From the NCBI GenBank assembly GCA_034190875.2, contig CM067348.1, positions 24,087,475 to 24,151,474 on the forward strand: 64,000 nt of DNA. The letters are read 5' to 3'. A program made the translations under genes and the position numbers. The stretch is from Urechis unicinctus. Lineage: Eukaryota; Annelida; Polychaeta; Xenopneusta; Urechidae. Positions 26,690 to 40,854 of this stretch are shown piece by piece. Position 1 is the first letter of the stretch, and the number at the start of each line of letters is the position of its first letter. The notes beneath the pieces were generated by a model. It was not told where the DNA came from. It did not search any database and saw only the letters and a list, made by a program, of their open reading frames with translations.

Positions 26690-27285
26690 CTAGATCACAT
26701 CCAGCTAAAATCACACACACCCACCCCTCTCATCATGCCAACAGCCCCCTTAAACCAATACAGCTTCACAAAAACCATGCTACCCAGGTCCACTCAATCA
26801 CACCCAGTTCGCCCCCACCCATCTTACTCACAGTCAACACAGCTCACAACCCTCCTCTACGCAAAAACAACCCCGCTCTGCACCATGCATACCCTGTTCC
26901 TTAGCTCGACAAACATGCTACCCAGCTCCACACATTCACACCCAGTTCCATGCAAATCACACCCTGCTCCACACAATCACACCAACTTCCACGCAATCAC
27001 AACCCGCTCCACAGAATCATACCCTGTTCCTTACAAACACATCCAGCTCCACCCAATCACAATTAGCTTCTCACAATTACACCCACCTCCTCACAATCAC
27101 ACCCAGCACAACACAATCACATCCCACTCCAAACGATCACACCCACCTGATCACAATACCCCTCAACTTCCCACTATAACACCCACCTACCCTCTATCAC
27201 ACCCAACTATGCACAATCACAACATGCTTCACACAATCACACACAGCACCCACAATCACACCCAGCTCAACACAAAGACACATCT
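26690..27285. repeat. Minisatellite c in intron 13 of copy 3
   Basis: 18-20-bp units with core ACAATCACACCCAGC, longer than the equivalents in copies 0 and 2 because a 200-bp part (about 26750-26930) is duplicated and diverged. Confidence 0.8.
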
Positions 27286-28821
27286 CACCATTGTCAGTTC
27301 ATCCACATAGACAAGTCGCTTGCCGGCGTAGTAGAAGTAATAGAGCAGTATGGGATGAATAAGGTAGCCAAATAGGTTAACTTTCCCAGCGGGACGAACA
27401 CCTTCCACGAGAGAAAGGTGTTGATGAACGCTACAAGCAGACGACACAAATCAAAGCTCTTACGATAGGATTTATCTGGGCCAATCGTGGTATGATACAT
27501 TGTAGTCGCAAGCCTCTTAAGAATGAATTTATAATCAAATAATCAAGATCATATAGTAAATTGGTTCATTTTCAAATATATGTTGATGGTGACGTAGAAG
27601 GAAGAATACCGCCATATCCGGAACAGCAAGCAAATATCATCCAGGCTACAGCGGCAGCAAATAAAGGTCGACGGATGGTGAAGAAAAACACGTGTAAACC
27701 TAAACTCCAGTATCCATTACATTCTTCACAGCGCCATTGGCGTTGGAAGTTACCATACACTGATGCCGTAAAGAAAACGATAGCTTAAATCCAACCCAGT
27801 GCAATAATAGTCTGTTCAGACAGAAAAAAGCAGCTGCCTTAAGACGATTATCTCATTAAAAGTGCCGCATCGAAGGAATGTAAGGTCAGAATAGCGTTAA
27901 ACGGTACGCAAATATCAGAGCGCTATATGATGTCTACAACCATGAGAGATGTATGATGAAATAGGAATTGATAGAATTGAGCAATTATGACGTATCATGA
28001 TGATAGGAATAATATTTAAAAAAACCAATAAGAAGGTATAATTACCCAATGGATTTTTGCCTTGCATTTGGTTCTATACATAATGTGGCCAGTTAGTATT
28101 CCTATAGCATAAGACCCAAATCGATACCATGGTTTGACATACAGGTCAACAATACCATCCATGTTGCCTATTTCAACCTGGCTAGAAGAAACCCAATATA
28201 TTCATTAGCATCTGTGAAAAACTAACAGAAACGCAATGAAATAAGGTCCGGTATTCTTACAGATATCACGTACTGTGTAATGTAGCCTGTTGCCGCTATA
28301 TGGCCAGCGAATCCTGCAGCCAGAAGCGGGATTCCAATCTTTGGCCATCTAAAGATGATAATTTATAATCGCTTTGACAAATGTTACATAATTCGGAGTT
28401 GATATACATCGCATCAACGTGGTGATTTGATAACAATGCGCCTATGCGTTATAGACTACGGCTTCCGTGCGATGGAATTAAGTTTGAGCCTTATGTTTTC
28501 AACTTACAAGCGCTATTCACTGCCATTATACATCCATATCGCGATGTTTGACATCCATTTGTTTTTCTCCTGTAAAATAAGCTTTTGTAGCCCAGAAGCC
28601 AGATGATATACTATTTGCTTTGGACAGAGAGTTGTTGTTCGGGGGATGGACGCCGAATGGAAATCACACTATGCCACTCACCTGTAGAGGAAAAATACTA
28701 AGAGTGGGGCAGTTACGTAGAACTGGAAGTCATTAGCCAGATACCATGTCCACCCCATGCACTGTACACACAGACAACACACGCATACATAATGTCATCA
28801 AATCTAATTCGCATTTCAGAA

Positions 28822-31800
28822 ACGTTGATAGAGGCCAGACAGTCAGAACATCCAGACATGAGGATACAAAAGGCAGAAGACCTGCTCGATTGTCTCGCGA
28901 AATGTCTCACTCACTCAACTTTCTTTCGAGAAGCAAGAGAGGACTTTTACAATGTCAGACAGACCATGTGAAAACACAACAACTTTCTACAGCAGATTAT
29001 TAGAACTAATTCGATTAGCAGACTTCCCAGAGCAGTCTGACTTCCTGATCGTAGACAAGCTCATCCATGGGTGCACCATTGCTGAGTGCAAACGCAAACT
29101 AATGTCACGAGGGAAATATGTTACTGTTAAAGACTGTCTAGACCTAATACGCCAGTATGAGGCGGTAGACGTCACAATGAAACATCTAAGTGAGTCATGC
29201 CAGATTAATGCAACAAACTCAAGAGACCCAACTAAACAGTCCCAGCGAAATGGCCAGAAAAGCAAGATGAGGTCCAAACCAACAGCCTTGAAGCCAGATG
29301 CTGATAGGAAGAAAAAGTGTGCTTGGTGTGGTGGCAGTCCACATTCCTATGACGAATGCCCAGCTAAAGGGATGAAGTGCAATTTTTGATACAAGAGGGG
29401 CCATTTTGAGAGAGCATGCAAATTCAAGCAAAAATGCAAAGGCAAGCCCAAAACCCAGAATGAGATACAGACGTCGGAGACTGATTCCAGTGATGATGAC
29501 CGTGGATCTGCATATGATGTTGGTGTTGTCTCTGTCAATAGTGTAGATAGCAAGACTAGAGAGATTCTCGCTGATGTTAAATTTCACACACCGACTCCAG
29601 CTGTACTTAAGGCAAGGTTGACACAGGTGCATGGTGACGTGCATGCCATTGTTGATGTTTGAAGATATTGGGCTGTATCGCAATGATCACTCAATGATAT
29701 GATAAACTGTGGTGAGCTGACAGTCAAGGCTACCTGTAATAAACACACGGATAAGGTCAAGATTATGGTTACTGAACTTGGCAGCGAACTTATCCTGGGG
29801 CTTGATTTCTGCAAACTTTTCAAGCTAGTGGATGTAGCTAAAACTTGTATCCAAAGCAACGTAAACATGGATCGGAACATTGAAGCTGTTCATATCACTG
29901 AAGAGAGTGAAGTCAATTACATATTCCTTCAGCAGAAATGGAAGAAACACCTTCCACTGGGGAAGAAAACAGGCGATCCACTCAATGACCTGAAGGTCAT
30001 TTTTCCTGAAACATTCGACGGAACAGTCGGCCTATTTGAAGGTGAGTTTGAACTTAAGTTATCACCAGGGGCCAAACCTGTCCAGTTACCTCCTCGTGCC
30101 GTCGCTCTAAGTGTATTACCCAAGCTCAAACAAGAGTTGGACAAGATGGAAAAAGAAGGCATTATCAAACCCTGCCCTGAAACGACCAACTGGGTCCACA
30201 ACCTCGTCATCGTCTCCAAGAAAAATGGTGACATTCGAATCTGCCTGGATCCGAAAAATCTCAACCGATACCTCATTCGGATTGTGCACTACACAGCCTC
30301 TTGGGAAGATGCACAGCATAGCTTCAGTAAAGGGCAATACTTCTCCACACTTGATGCGAAAAGCGGTTACTGGACCAAAAACCTCGGCGACAAAAGCCAG
30401 CTTCTCACTGCATTTAACACGCCGTTCAAGAAGTATTGTTTTGTCAGGTTACCTTTTGGATTGTCAGTGTCCTCTGAAATATTTTGTGAACAGATGAACA
30501 AGGCTATAGCAGGTATTCCTGGCACATTCCCATGTGCTGATGACATTAAGGTTCAAGGGTCCACGGAAGAGCGGCACGACATACACCTCCTTGAAACCAT
30601 TAGCAAAGCTTGCACTGCAGGGATCAAATTCAATCCTGACAAATGTCGAATCAAAAGACAGAAAATTGAATACTTTGGGCGTGTAATTTCCCCACAAGGT
30701 GTTGAGCCATGTCCGAAGAAAGTGAAAGCCATCCTGGAATTGCAACCTCCAGAAAATAAACAGGAACTTCAAAGTTTCCTCGGCTCAGTCAACTTCATGG
30801 CAACTCACATTCCCAATTTGTCCAAGAGAACGTTCATGATGCGAAGTCTTATGAAAAAAGACGTTCACTTTGTGTGGACAGGGGACATGCAACAGGAATT
30901 TGACACCATCAAACAGGCCCTTGCACGCGCCACTCAACTCACACACTTTGACACCAGCAAACCAACCATTATAGAAACTGATGCTTCTCTGAAAGGTTTG
31001 GGTGCTGTGCTCATTCAAGACGGCAGACCTATGAAGTTCGTCAGCAAATCACTCACAAAGACAGAATCTGACTACTCGAATATTAAAAGAGAGCTCCTGG
31101 CAGTTCTGTTCGCTTGTGAGAAGCTTCATGTTTATGTGTTTGGCAGACTAGTCACAATACACACTGACCACAAGCCAAGTCGATTCTCCGGAAACCGATC
31201 AGCCTTGCCCAGCCTTCAGCGAATGCTGCTGAGGTTGAAGATATATAATCTTCAAGTTAAGTTTGTGGGAGCAAAGAGTGTTCTATTGGCAGACACTCCA
31301 GACTAGTCTAACCAGGAACTCATCCTGCCATCGCCAATCTTGATGTGAGTGTTGCACTGGTTCTCAAGATCAGACCGACACACTTAGAATCACTTCAAGA
31401 GGAAACCAAGTTTGACCCTGTCTTTTCAAAACTTAGAGAGCACATAATCGAAGGTTGGCCTGACAGTATGCAGCTTCTTTCAGATAACCTCCGCCCATAC
31501 TGGTGTTTTCGTGATGAACTAGCTATCCTAGATGGACTGCTTATGAAAGGCAACCGTGTGTTAGTTCCGTCAGCATTGCGTGAGGAAACTCTCCGTCGAC
31601 TCCATGATGGTCATCAAGGTCTTACAGCCACACTCCAGCATGCCAGGAGAACCGTTTATTGGCCAAACTTACAAGACGATGTCAAAGCAATGGTTTTGCA
31701 CTGCAGTGACTGTCAGATTCATGCAAACAAAAAACCTCGAGCTCCTGATCGTTAAGTGGCAGCGTCTCGCCCAATGGAAATTGTTGCCACAGACCTTATG

Positions 31801-33366
31801 GACATCCAAGGCAAGTCCGCACTTGTCTCAGTCGACTACTTCTCCGGAAACATGACTATTGACTATATCACATCCACAACGTCAGATGCAGTCATTAGAT
31901 CACTCAATAACAACTTTCGCAAGTTCGGGATTGCAGAAAGAATAATATTTGACAACGGGCCATGCTTCAAATCTGAAAAGTTCAAAAATTTCTGTGACAC
32001 TCTTGAAATCAAGCAAACAACGTCAAGTCCACATTATCACCAAGGAAATGGGCGTGCTGAGAGAGCCATACAAACTATGAAGCAGATGATAAAGAAGTGC
32101 AAGAATGAGCTACAAGTGACCATGGCGATACTGGCATACCATGATACACCGGCAAACAGTGAGCTACCTTCGCCCGCAGAATTATTCTTCAACCGAAGAA
32201 TTAACACACGTCTTGGGAAGATGTATCAACCTTCTCAGCTCAGCGATTCGCAACGGATTAAACTAGTAGACAAAGAGAGCTGCTCACCTAAACCCAACTC
32301 AAACATCAATATGTTCCCGATCAGCCTATTTGGTTCACAGAAGATGGTTGTCCTGAATGGAAACCAGGCTCCATAGAGTCAAGACACCCTCAGCCCGACT
32401 CCTATTGGATCACCGTCGAGGAAAACAATCGGCTGGTGAGAAGAAATAAACACGACATCAAGCCACGCTTCCCTGTCTCCGGAAGTAAGTCACCAGCGAG
32501 TGGAGCTGTCGATCCATTTGAACATCACTTCCTCCCAACTGGCATCCGGGACTGTATTTCACCCCTGCCAGAAGAGTTATGTGTACCACCAGCATCTAAC
32601 CCACTTGAAACACCTGATCCTACAAAGATGCTAGCACATGAAACGCCTGTCCCGATCCCTACTTCTAGTACTTGTCCTACTCCACTTAAAACAACTCAAT
32701 CACCTCCAGTGGCTTCTTCTTGTTATCATGTTCAAACTTGTATGGCAGTCGTTGTAGACGTGTTTCCGATGAGAAAGATTGTTTGGGGAATTTCTTGTTG
32801 AATGGACGATATACAGCAGTCCTGTTTCGCCCGGTACCTTAAGATTGGAGCAGCATCGAATGAGAGATATTATGAAGAAAAAAATATTTTTTGTCTTTCC
32901 TACTCCACTTAAAACAACTCAATCACCTCCAGTGGCTTCTTCACCTGCGTCTGCAGCAAAAACGCCAACCGTTGCAAGATCAGGTCGACAGCCAAAGCCT
33001 AACAAACACAAAGATTTTGGGAATATGTGATTAAAGAGCAGGTGCCGAAGACCTCGCTCCAACGGTGAGACAAGTTCTGGAACCTCTGTCTCCAATATTT
33101 GTATGTTGTCTCATGTGTTGTAATGCATTTTTAGTATTGGACAATTTGTGACCTCAGTGACACTTGGAAAATGTTTGAAATCACAAGTTGGTAGTAATTG
33201 ATTTAGTGACATTTGTGGGTGTTCTTAAACTATTTTCCTTATAAGGGGCATGTTGTAATAATAGTTGCTCCCTGTTATGTTGGTAACATGAATGCTCCCG
33301 TATGTGTTCATGTGCACTGCGTCATAATAATGTGATCTGCAATAAATGGCTACAAGAAATACAACA
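28822..33366 (+). mobile_element. Ty3/gypsy (K02A2.6-like, Mag-type) fossil, copy 2, inside NRF-6 copy 3
   Basis: Same family as 3064-7341. It begins within gag and ends in a 116-bp LTR (33251-33366). Parts on the + strand: gag with zinc-knuckle sequence (about 29310-29420), reverse transcriptase (about 30050-30850), RNase H (about 30900-31180), integrase with the zinc-binding region (about 31580-31730) and the catalytic core (about 31790-32090), and the C-terminal tail to about 33030. The pol part is the best preserved in the window, but the element is broken, with roughly four or five breaks. It lies in the opposite orientation to the host gene. Confidence 0.92.
33251..33366 (+). repeat. 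3' LTR of gypsy fossil copy 2
   Basis: 116 bp, TG...CA ends, close to the LTRs at 3064 and 7226. It is followed by GGAACATCACGATG, the same flank as at 7342. Confidence 0.85.
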
Positions 33367-34934
33367 GGAACATCACGATGAAACCCACCTGAGAACGAAG
33401 AAAGACTCGACGGACATGTTCATATTGTTGACGGCCATGTCATGCCACCTCGACGTTAAGCGATATTGAGAGCGCACGTTCTCTGCAAACAAACTCAGCA
33501 TCAATGCAACTGACATTCGTTGATCTATTCTGCTTGCTGTTGTAACCCCCAACAACTGCACAGTCGACGACTGTTAATAATAAACTCAACTTGAACACTA
33601 GTGGTCACTAATGTGTGTACCATAACCGTATTACCATTGAAGGGTTATAAGTGGCTCTTGCTAAACTTCTACGTCGCGTATAAGTGTTACTCAATAAGCT
33701 CTCTATACCATCTTTTCATGGATCCCACGCACCAAAGAAATCATTTATCAAATTACAAAATGTGGTTTTGTTTGCCAAAGGCACGCGTGAATATGGGAGT
33801 TCAACATATCTTGAATGAATTATCTATTGATGATTGAAATGCGACCACCGTACATTGTTTGCTACGACTGTAGTAACAACATATTGATCTGAGTTTCATG
33901 GCAAAGATGAATCATTATGACTGTATTGTGAACAATGGCAGTAGTCTAGAAGGTGTGTATTATATACAAGACTGTTGGATTACCGGCGGCATGCCATGGT
34001 CCGGTCGGTGCATACATGGGTCCTAAGTGGAAGGTGTGTCCCAGGACGATCCAAGACATACTGAGAAAGCGAATTCCGTGCATACAATTAAACGATCCTG
34101 TGGGCGTGGTTGATGACGTCAAAGAAGGTACTGTTGAGTAGAGCGAGAATGACAACAATGCTTGTACCCCTTTATCTGTCATAGTCAATGACGTCACAAT
34201 TACATACCGCATTGTGTGTACAACATATAAGTGGTATTCTAGCAACAGACGTGTATTCTAGCAACATGTATGTGGTATTCTAGCTGCATACGTGTGGTAT
34301 TCTAGCTACGGAGGTGACACTCTAACAACAGATATGTTACTTTCTAACAACAAGCAGGTTGGTTTCTTGCAGCAGACATATATTATTCGACCGCGACAGA
34401 TACGATTTTATTAATAAAACTCTGTGATTATTGGATTTACTGTTTTGTTCTTCTTGTTTTGGTTCAAGGTGAAATTTCATGTCAGATGCCTCGCTTTTCC
34501 CCTCCACTTGACCACTCTCTATTCTTCCAGACAGTTTGATGGTAATCTCACAAGTTGGCGTTGTCACATCTTCTTTCGATTTGCTTTCCATCTCGGCTAC
34601 AAACGCCTCATTCTTCTGCGACTTCTCGGACATTTCGGCCATAAACGTAGCATTGTGCTGCGACTCGATTTGTATTTCCACGTTTTTTCGGTCTTTCCGT
34701 CTTTTTCCGTAATCCACCAATGTGGCCAGTAAAACAAGCGCTCCGAAGAAACTCAAGAGCGCTCTGAAATATTTCATACACAACATTTTTTCGAAATTGT
34801 CCAGATTAACATCAACAATGCATTGTTACTGTTAACAATCTCTCTCACGTGTTCGCCACAGCACCCCCGTCTTCTTAAATATGTTTTTCCTCTTCGCAAA
34901 ATACTCCTTGGTATTCCAAAAGTCCTTCTAAAAT

Positions 34935-34963
34935 ATCATCATCATCATCAACAACAACATCAA

Positions 34964-35022
<59 letters not shown>

Positions 35023-35035
35023 ACAACAACATCAA

Positions 35036-35066
<31 letters not shown>

Positions 35067-35096
35067 GTCGTCGTCGTCGTCATCGTCATCGTCGTA
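34935..35096 (-). repeat. Coding GAT/GTT microsatellite in exon 3 of copy 3
   Basis: Same position as 19240-19443 but shorter and with a different block order: Asp runs separated by two VDVVV islands on the coding strand. Frame is kept relative to copy 2. Confidence 0.85.
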
Positions 35097-36540
35097 GATG
35101 TAGTCATCGTTATCAATATCAGGAACAATTTGATATGAGTGAGCGACAACGTCACAATTGCTTTCCTTAATATCGGACAATATGTAGCAATAACCATCAA
35201 TAGATGGCGCGACATCGTACGAACCCGGGGCTTCGGGTCTCATCAACTCAGTGAGGTCGTCACTTATACATGAGTCTGGTACACATACTCCTTGTCGGAA
35301 CAGTATGTCGATCTGCAAACTCCACAGACATCACCGATACAAAATTTAATTTAATGGCGATAATGTGCATCTCGACAAATACGTTAAACATGAATACGAA
35401 ATCGTTTACTCCAGGATATCAGATATTTCGGGAGCTCGGATGATTGGTATGCACTATTGTGACAATACGTGGAGAACAAGAGTTGCATACCTCCGTTATA
35501 GGCGGGACCAAGCTGGAACTGTAGCAGTATTTCCCCTTAAAGTCGTGAACATAGGTATCATTTTCCATCGTGGTCTGCCAGTAAGTGGGGGCAACTCTAA
35601 CACATTCGTCAAAGCTGCCGATCCATTGTAGCGAGCCATCCAGCATGCCAGCAACGATTTTCCCATTGGAATCGCTCACTACAAAGCAAGTATTTGAGAA
35701 TAAACTGCGCTCTCCCTCAACAGGAGGTATGTGCAAGGGGCATATGTCTTGTAGGGGTACGGTTATTATCAGTCAGGGCAGGGCGGGATATTAAGTATGT
35801 TAAAGGGGGTGGATATATTTCTACATACTACCGCTCGAAGCCTATATTACAAAGGTATCCCTCCCTCCAGTTGTATGCAAATTAGGTCTGAGACTTCTTT
35901 AGCATCTGTGTGTATATCATCCCTACAAATCCGATTTGATTTTTGTCACTCCATTATTGTTGGCTATATGGGGGTGTCAATGATGGCATAAAAAAAATCG
36001 ACCCCACCCCTGTGCAAATCCTCCCCACACAACCAGCAAACCACTGATTCCCCCACCCCAAAAGAGAGGTGAGAGATAACCGCCCAACCCCCCGCCCCCC
36101 CCCCCCCCACCACCACCCCCCCCCCCCAATCAAGTCCCATCACACCAGGTTTCCCGGACCACCCAGACATATAAATAATGAACGTAGAGTCCAAACATGC
36201 GGTGTTAATTGGCGATAATTCATTACTCACTTAGAAGAGCGAACTCGGCAGCCATGTCTTGACCAAGCATCAAGGTGTAGAGGTCTCGCTGACACAAGGC
36301 ACTTATCTCGCTACGAGTATCCAGCAACGATATAGCTTCCTCTGGCTTCTGCCCATTGAACCAACTCCGGATCTTATTAACAAATCGATCTATATCAGAG
36401 TTATCTTTGGCAAATTGCATCAGTTTGGCATTTTGTCCCTGAGTATTTCTCACTGAAACGACCAAAATCACGATGCAGATGGATATCGCTCTGTCATATG
36501 GCATCTTGTCAGACTGCTGGACGAAGCAAATATACGTAGC

Positions 36541-36549
36541 TAATATATA
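36541..36549 (-). promoter_or_regulatory. TATA box of NRF-6-like copy 3
   Basis: TATATATTA on the minus strand, about 37 bases upstream of the ATG at 36504. It corresponds to 20831-20838. Confidence 0.5.
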
Positions 36550-36828
36550 CCCCATTTAATTCCTCGGCGGTCATGTGGTGATGAGTCAATGAATTCGTCA
36601 TTCGTCTGAGAGCAGACGACTGAAGTGAGGCACTCGGTGCAGATAATTATGATCCACCGTCAAACGGGTTACAAGGAAGCACATTGCCCCCGAAAGGTAT
36701 TAAATGAGGTCACTAGTGGTCGTCATAGGGTCCCGTGAGGGCACTGGGCGGCGCGATGGGATCGAATGAGGTCAAGGGGGATGTGTGTCAATGTCGTCCT
36801 GAGAAACATTCAACCTGATTGAAATAAA

Positions 36829-37122
36829 GATCATAGTGTATTAGACTGTTCTTGCTGCATGAATGACGTAGATCATAGTGTATTGGACTGTTCTTGCTTC
36901 ATGAATGACGTAGATCATAGTGTATTGGACTGTTCTTGCTTCATGAATGACGTAGATCATAGTGTATTGGACTGTTCTTGCTTCATGAATGACGTAGATC
37001 ATAGTGTATTGGACTGTTCTTGCTTCATGAATGACGTAGATCATAGTGTATTGGACTGTTCTTGCTACAAGAATGAAGTAGATCATAGTGTATTAGACTG
37101 TTCTTGCTACACGAAAGACGTA
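36829..37122. repeat. 42-bp minisatellite upstream of NRF-6-like copy 3
   Basis: Exactly seven units of 42 bp start at 36829, 36871, 36913, 36955, 36997, 37039 and 37081. Each begins GATCATAGTGTATT and ends GAATGACGTA or a close variant. Inner units are identical and the outer ones carry a few changes. The homologous place in unit 2 (about 21088-21130) has one unit only. Confidence 0.95.
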
Positions 37123-37402
37123 GATGTAATTGTCAAACATCAGATAAATGCCTCACTTTTGCTTCTCACAGGTTTTGGCAGCATTACAGACAACGACCCC
37201 TAGTTACTTCGGCCCAATGATTAATTATAAGATAGCCGATCATTCGATATCCACTGTAACGTGAGTTTGGTCACCATTGTAGATAAGAAGATAACAATAA
37301 TCCCTTGAAGGAATGCCAGCGATACTACATTTGTCAATGTGCCTTGCCAGCCTGTGCAAAGATAAGGCAATATTCTTGGCATATGCCATAAGTGTCTGAT
37401 AT

Positions 37403-37546
<144 letters not shown>

Positions 37547-37961
37547 CTATGTAAGCTTGGGACAGGGCATCCATGTCACATGGACGTACGTCATCCACAT
37601 CATGCGCGCTGGAGGTGCGTGCTGGCGCATGGAGTCGCATGACCCGCCTGGAGTGCGTGACTCATGGGTGAGCCACAGGGAGCTCAACTACCAATCAGCG
37701 ACGAACAAGGCGTTCTCGTTTGATGGTTCCTTTTGTGTCACGTTATACTTCAGAAAAGGGGAAAATAGTCTCAACTAATTTTTCATTTCTACAGGAATGA
37801 ATGAAAGACTAATCTAACTTGTTCGGTTCATTCTTTTGGTGCGATGAATTATATCAATACTTTTGGGATAGTTATTTTACGAATTCTGGAGTGAATATTT
37901 GCTGAACAGGGGAATCCGCCAGCTTATGAACCATGAGAATGCAAAGCTGAAGGATTGAAGG

Positions 37962-38124
37962 ATATATATAGATATATATATATAGATATAGATATATATA
38001 TATATATATATATATAGAGATAGATATATAGATATAGATATATATATAGATATATAGATATAGATAGTTAGAGATCTAGATATATTAGATATCCCACTAG
38101 ATAGATATATATATATATCTCCAC

Positions 38125-38216
<92 letters not shown>
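37962..38216. repeat. (TA)n microsatellite with GATA-rich part
   Basis: The left half is a compound of TA and GATA units, the right half pure TA. It is homologous in position to 21971-22088 but more than twice as long. Confidence 0.9.
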
Positions 38217-38219
<3 letters not shown>

Positions 38220-40854
38220 GTAGTGTTTAGGTATCTTCTCCGTGAGAATGGTTAGTGCTTGAGAGCGAAATCAAAAAATATATTTTCGCAGTAGCGCCAA
38301 TATTGATTCTTAATATTTCATTTTTTGGGAAAGACGATACGGTTGCAAGTCTGTTCGCGTGGTCGGATCACTACTAAGTATTCTTAACGCAGTGAGCCTA
38401 TCCTTCATTTAGTCCCAGATATACCGAATACCTTACATTACTCGTGGACATATGTACGACATTAAGTGAAGTTGTCCAAACATCATGACCCTTCGCCCTG
38501 ATGCAATAAAAGACAAAATTGCCCTCACATGAGGGGTGTGGAACAAAAATTGCACCGTACACCCCTATATAGCCCAGCCCCACCCCCTACCTCGGCAGAT
38601 AACTTATAATTGTTCCCTCAACGAATGTTGCCTCTCCCAGAATTGTACGGCGTTCGTTTATTTTTTCGTATTAGGCGTCGCTGGTTCGAAACCCGAGGAA
38701 AGCCTATTTTTACCAATCACCACTGAGATAAATCCTTAATAAATCAATGCGTTGTTAATTATTTCATTTCTGAAGTCTTTGATGATTTTTGACAGCTTCC
38801 GGTTTCCCATGCAGCTGGTCGATTCCCATCATGGCTGCCGTCTACGTCTTCTACACATCAGTTATAAGTCAAGTGATGCATAATCAAAAACAGATCCTTG
38901 TGATAATCTAAAGATTTATGCAGTAAAATAGTTCTCAACTGTTGCAATTGAAGCTGCTCTAAACATGAATCAACCAGCATTGTCCTGTACAGCTGCTGAA
39001 GCAGAAACCATACATGTCGTGTAATGTCATTTGCTTACTGAAAACATCAAACAGACATTGTTCTCGGCAAATATTGATAACATGCAATATACAACTCTCA
39101 GGGAGGCATCAAAGCAGTGGTGTGGATGGATGTGTTCCAATTATACGTCATGATGGCGGGTCTTTCGGCTTTCCCGATTCAGGTAAAAACATGGCCATTA
39201 TTGTTGTGTGGATTCGATATTCCAGGGGCAACGAGAAAAGATTTAACATTTTTGGCCATTCACAACAAACGTTTGGATTCTGATTTCATGTAACCCAACC
39301 AACGCTCGGAAACCCATCGTTGGAATCCGAGCACCTATTGCTTTTCCCTCACTGTATATTATTATATGGTGTGTCGAGTGTCGTCCATCCTGCTGACCAA
39401 GCATTTGGACGTGTATGCTTTTGCCAGCAACCAGAGCAGGAGCCAGTGGTTTGAGTACGGATCATTTTGGAGCTGACACTCGAGTCTTAAAATTCCTATT
39501 ATCTAGTGTAGTCTTACACATTATGGCAACTTATGGTCGATTGTTGTGTGGTCAGTTCATAAAAAAACCTTCGCAGGTTAAAACTAACATCTACTCCAGC
39601 TTAATATCACATTGAAATTCTTCGTAAAAATCTGTACCTAAAGTAACTTGGCATTGTAGGTTATTATTTCTTCAAAAAATCATCCACAGAATTAGCTCAG
39701 TCTCTTCTGCTTTGATCTTCAGTTTTGATCCCAACCCACAGACGCGTCATACGGCGTGGGGCTACGTAATTGGGTTGTCATGGACGTGGTATTTCCTCTA
39801 CAGAACGTCACAAGCTTCGATCCAGCGGATATCTGCCGTTAGTCCCCTGCGCGAGGCTCGACGGTCTGTATGACGTCAGCAAAGAAGATGTTATTCCAAA
39901 AATCATTTAACCACTACATTTACCAATAAAAAACTCTGAACAAATTGATTAAAATAAGACACAAAAGATAAGTTGTTTTAACCTTCCCGAGCACAGTTTT
40001 GAAATAAACAGTTTCCTCTCTTGACAAGAAGATGTTATTCCAAAAATCATTTGACTACTTCATTTACCAATAAAAAACTCTGAACAAATTAATTAAATTA
40101 AGATATAAAAGACAAGTTGTTTTAACTTTCCCCGGACAAAGTTTTGAAGTAAAATCTTTCCTGACTATGTCAGTATTGCGCTGCTGAACATTCCCACCGC
40201 CGTCCTCACCTTCGGATGTTGTTACATCCAGGTCCAGGAATGTGACCCCCCTGGCTAGTGGAATGGTGGATTCCCCAAACCAGGTATGTCATTCTGATAA
40301 CAATATGATATATATGTCTAACAGGTAGCTAGATCTAGATGCGAACAGTACGATCTGCCTCTGCTGACTACTGTGAATAACGGACACCTGTAAATAATGG
40401 ACATTTGTTTAAAGTCGCAGCTGTTCAGTTTATTTAAGTGATAACTGAGTAGCCATGCCGATAACGAACATCTTTCACTAATATACAGCTGCCTATTACG
40501 GACACTTAAAGCAGGACTTTGATAAGAAATTCGCCTTAAAATTTATCACAAGAGGCTCTTGATTTCATTGCCATGATTTTTTCCCGTTAAACAATGGTGT
40601 TGCAGCACGCTATTGAACAAAAATAAAGAAGAATAAACGCAAGCCCGTTTCTGCCGTTCGCGGGACTCATTCCAGAGCGACATTGACTACACCTTGTGAT
40701 GTAGGCAGTGTTTATCGTGAGCGGGTAGCGATGTGTGAAGTCTATTGGTTTGTTAAATCCACCAAAATACGCCAGTGTTCAACGCTCCTCCTCGAGAAAG
40801 GACATCTATTAATCAACCTTCGTTAAGAATTCGTGAGTAATGGCTTCAAAATGC
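38217..40854. other. Duplicated upstream block of copy 3, no recognised gene
   Basis: It is homologous to 8727-11225 throughout and to 22089-23280 except for a 1.2-kb segment (about 38652-39830) missing there. It includes the doubled 140-bp repeat (39880 and 40025). I see no gene in it. Confidence 0.6.

Larger units (their letters stand above)
25377..36504 (-). pseudogene. NRF-6-like acyltransferase, copy 3, disrupted by a gypsy fossil
   Basis: Exons present, 5' to 3': 36504-36231, 35678-35491, 35312-34849, 34763-34441, 34175-33984, 33482-33389, 28761-28682, 28348-28261, 28177-28046, 27811-27610, 27430-27289, 25490-25377. Exons 7 and 8 are missing; a retroelement fills 28822-33366 in their place. 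Further damage: TAA in exon 3 at 34877-34875, TAA in exon 12 at 27787-27785, and a one-base loss in exon 13 (142 nt instead of 143), which shifts the frame within the FVPLGKL stretch. Exon 1 is 30 nt longer than in copy 2, encoding ten extra residues (LLDTRSEISA) in frame. Exon 12 here lacks the 4-bp duplication of copy 2, so the two copies were damaged independently. Splice sites are otherwise retained. Confidence 0.88.

Noticed and set aside
36829-37122. Regular direct repeats considered as a CRISPR array
   Set aside because: Units are head-to-tail with no unique spacers, in animal nuclear DNA; it is a minisatellite.
36859-37203. 114-residue repeat open frame DHSVLDCSCFMN
   Set aside because: Product of the 42-bp minisatellite (a multiple of three); the homologous single unit in the other copy is not coding.
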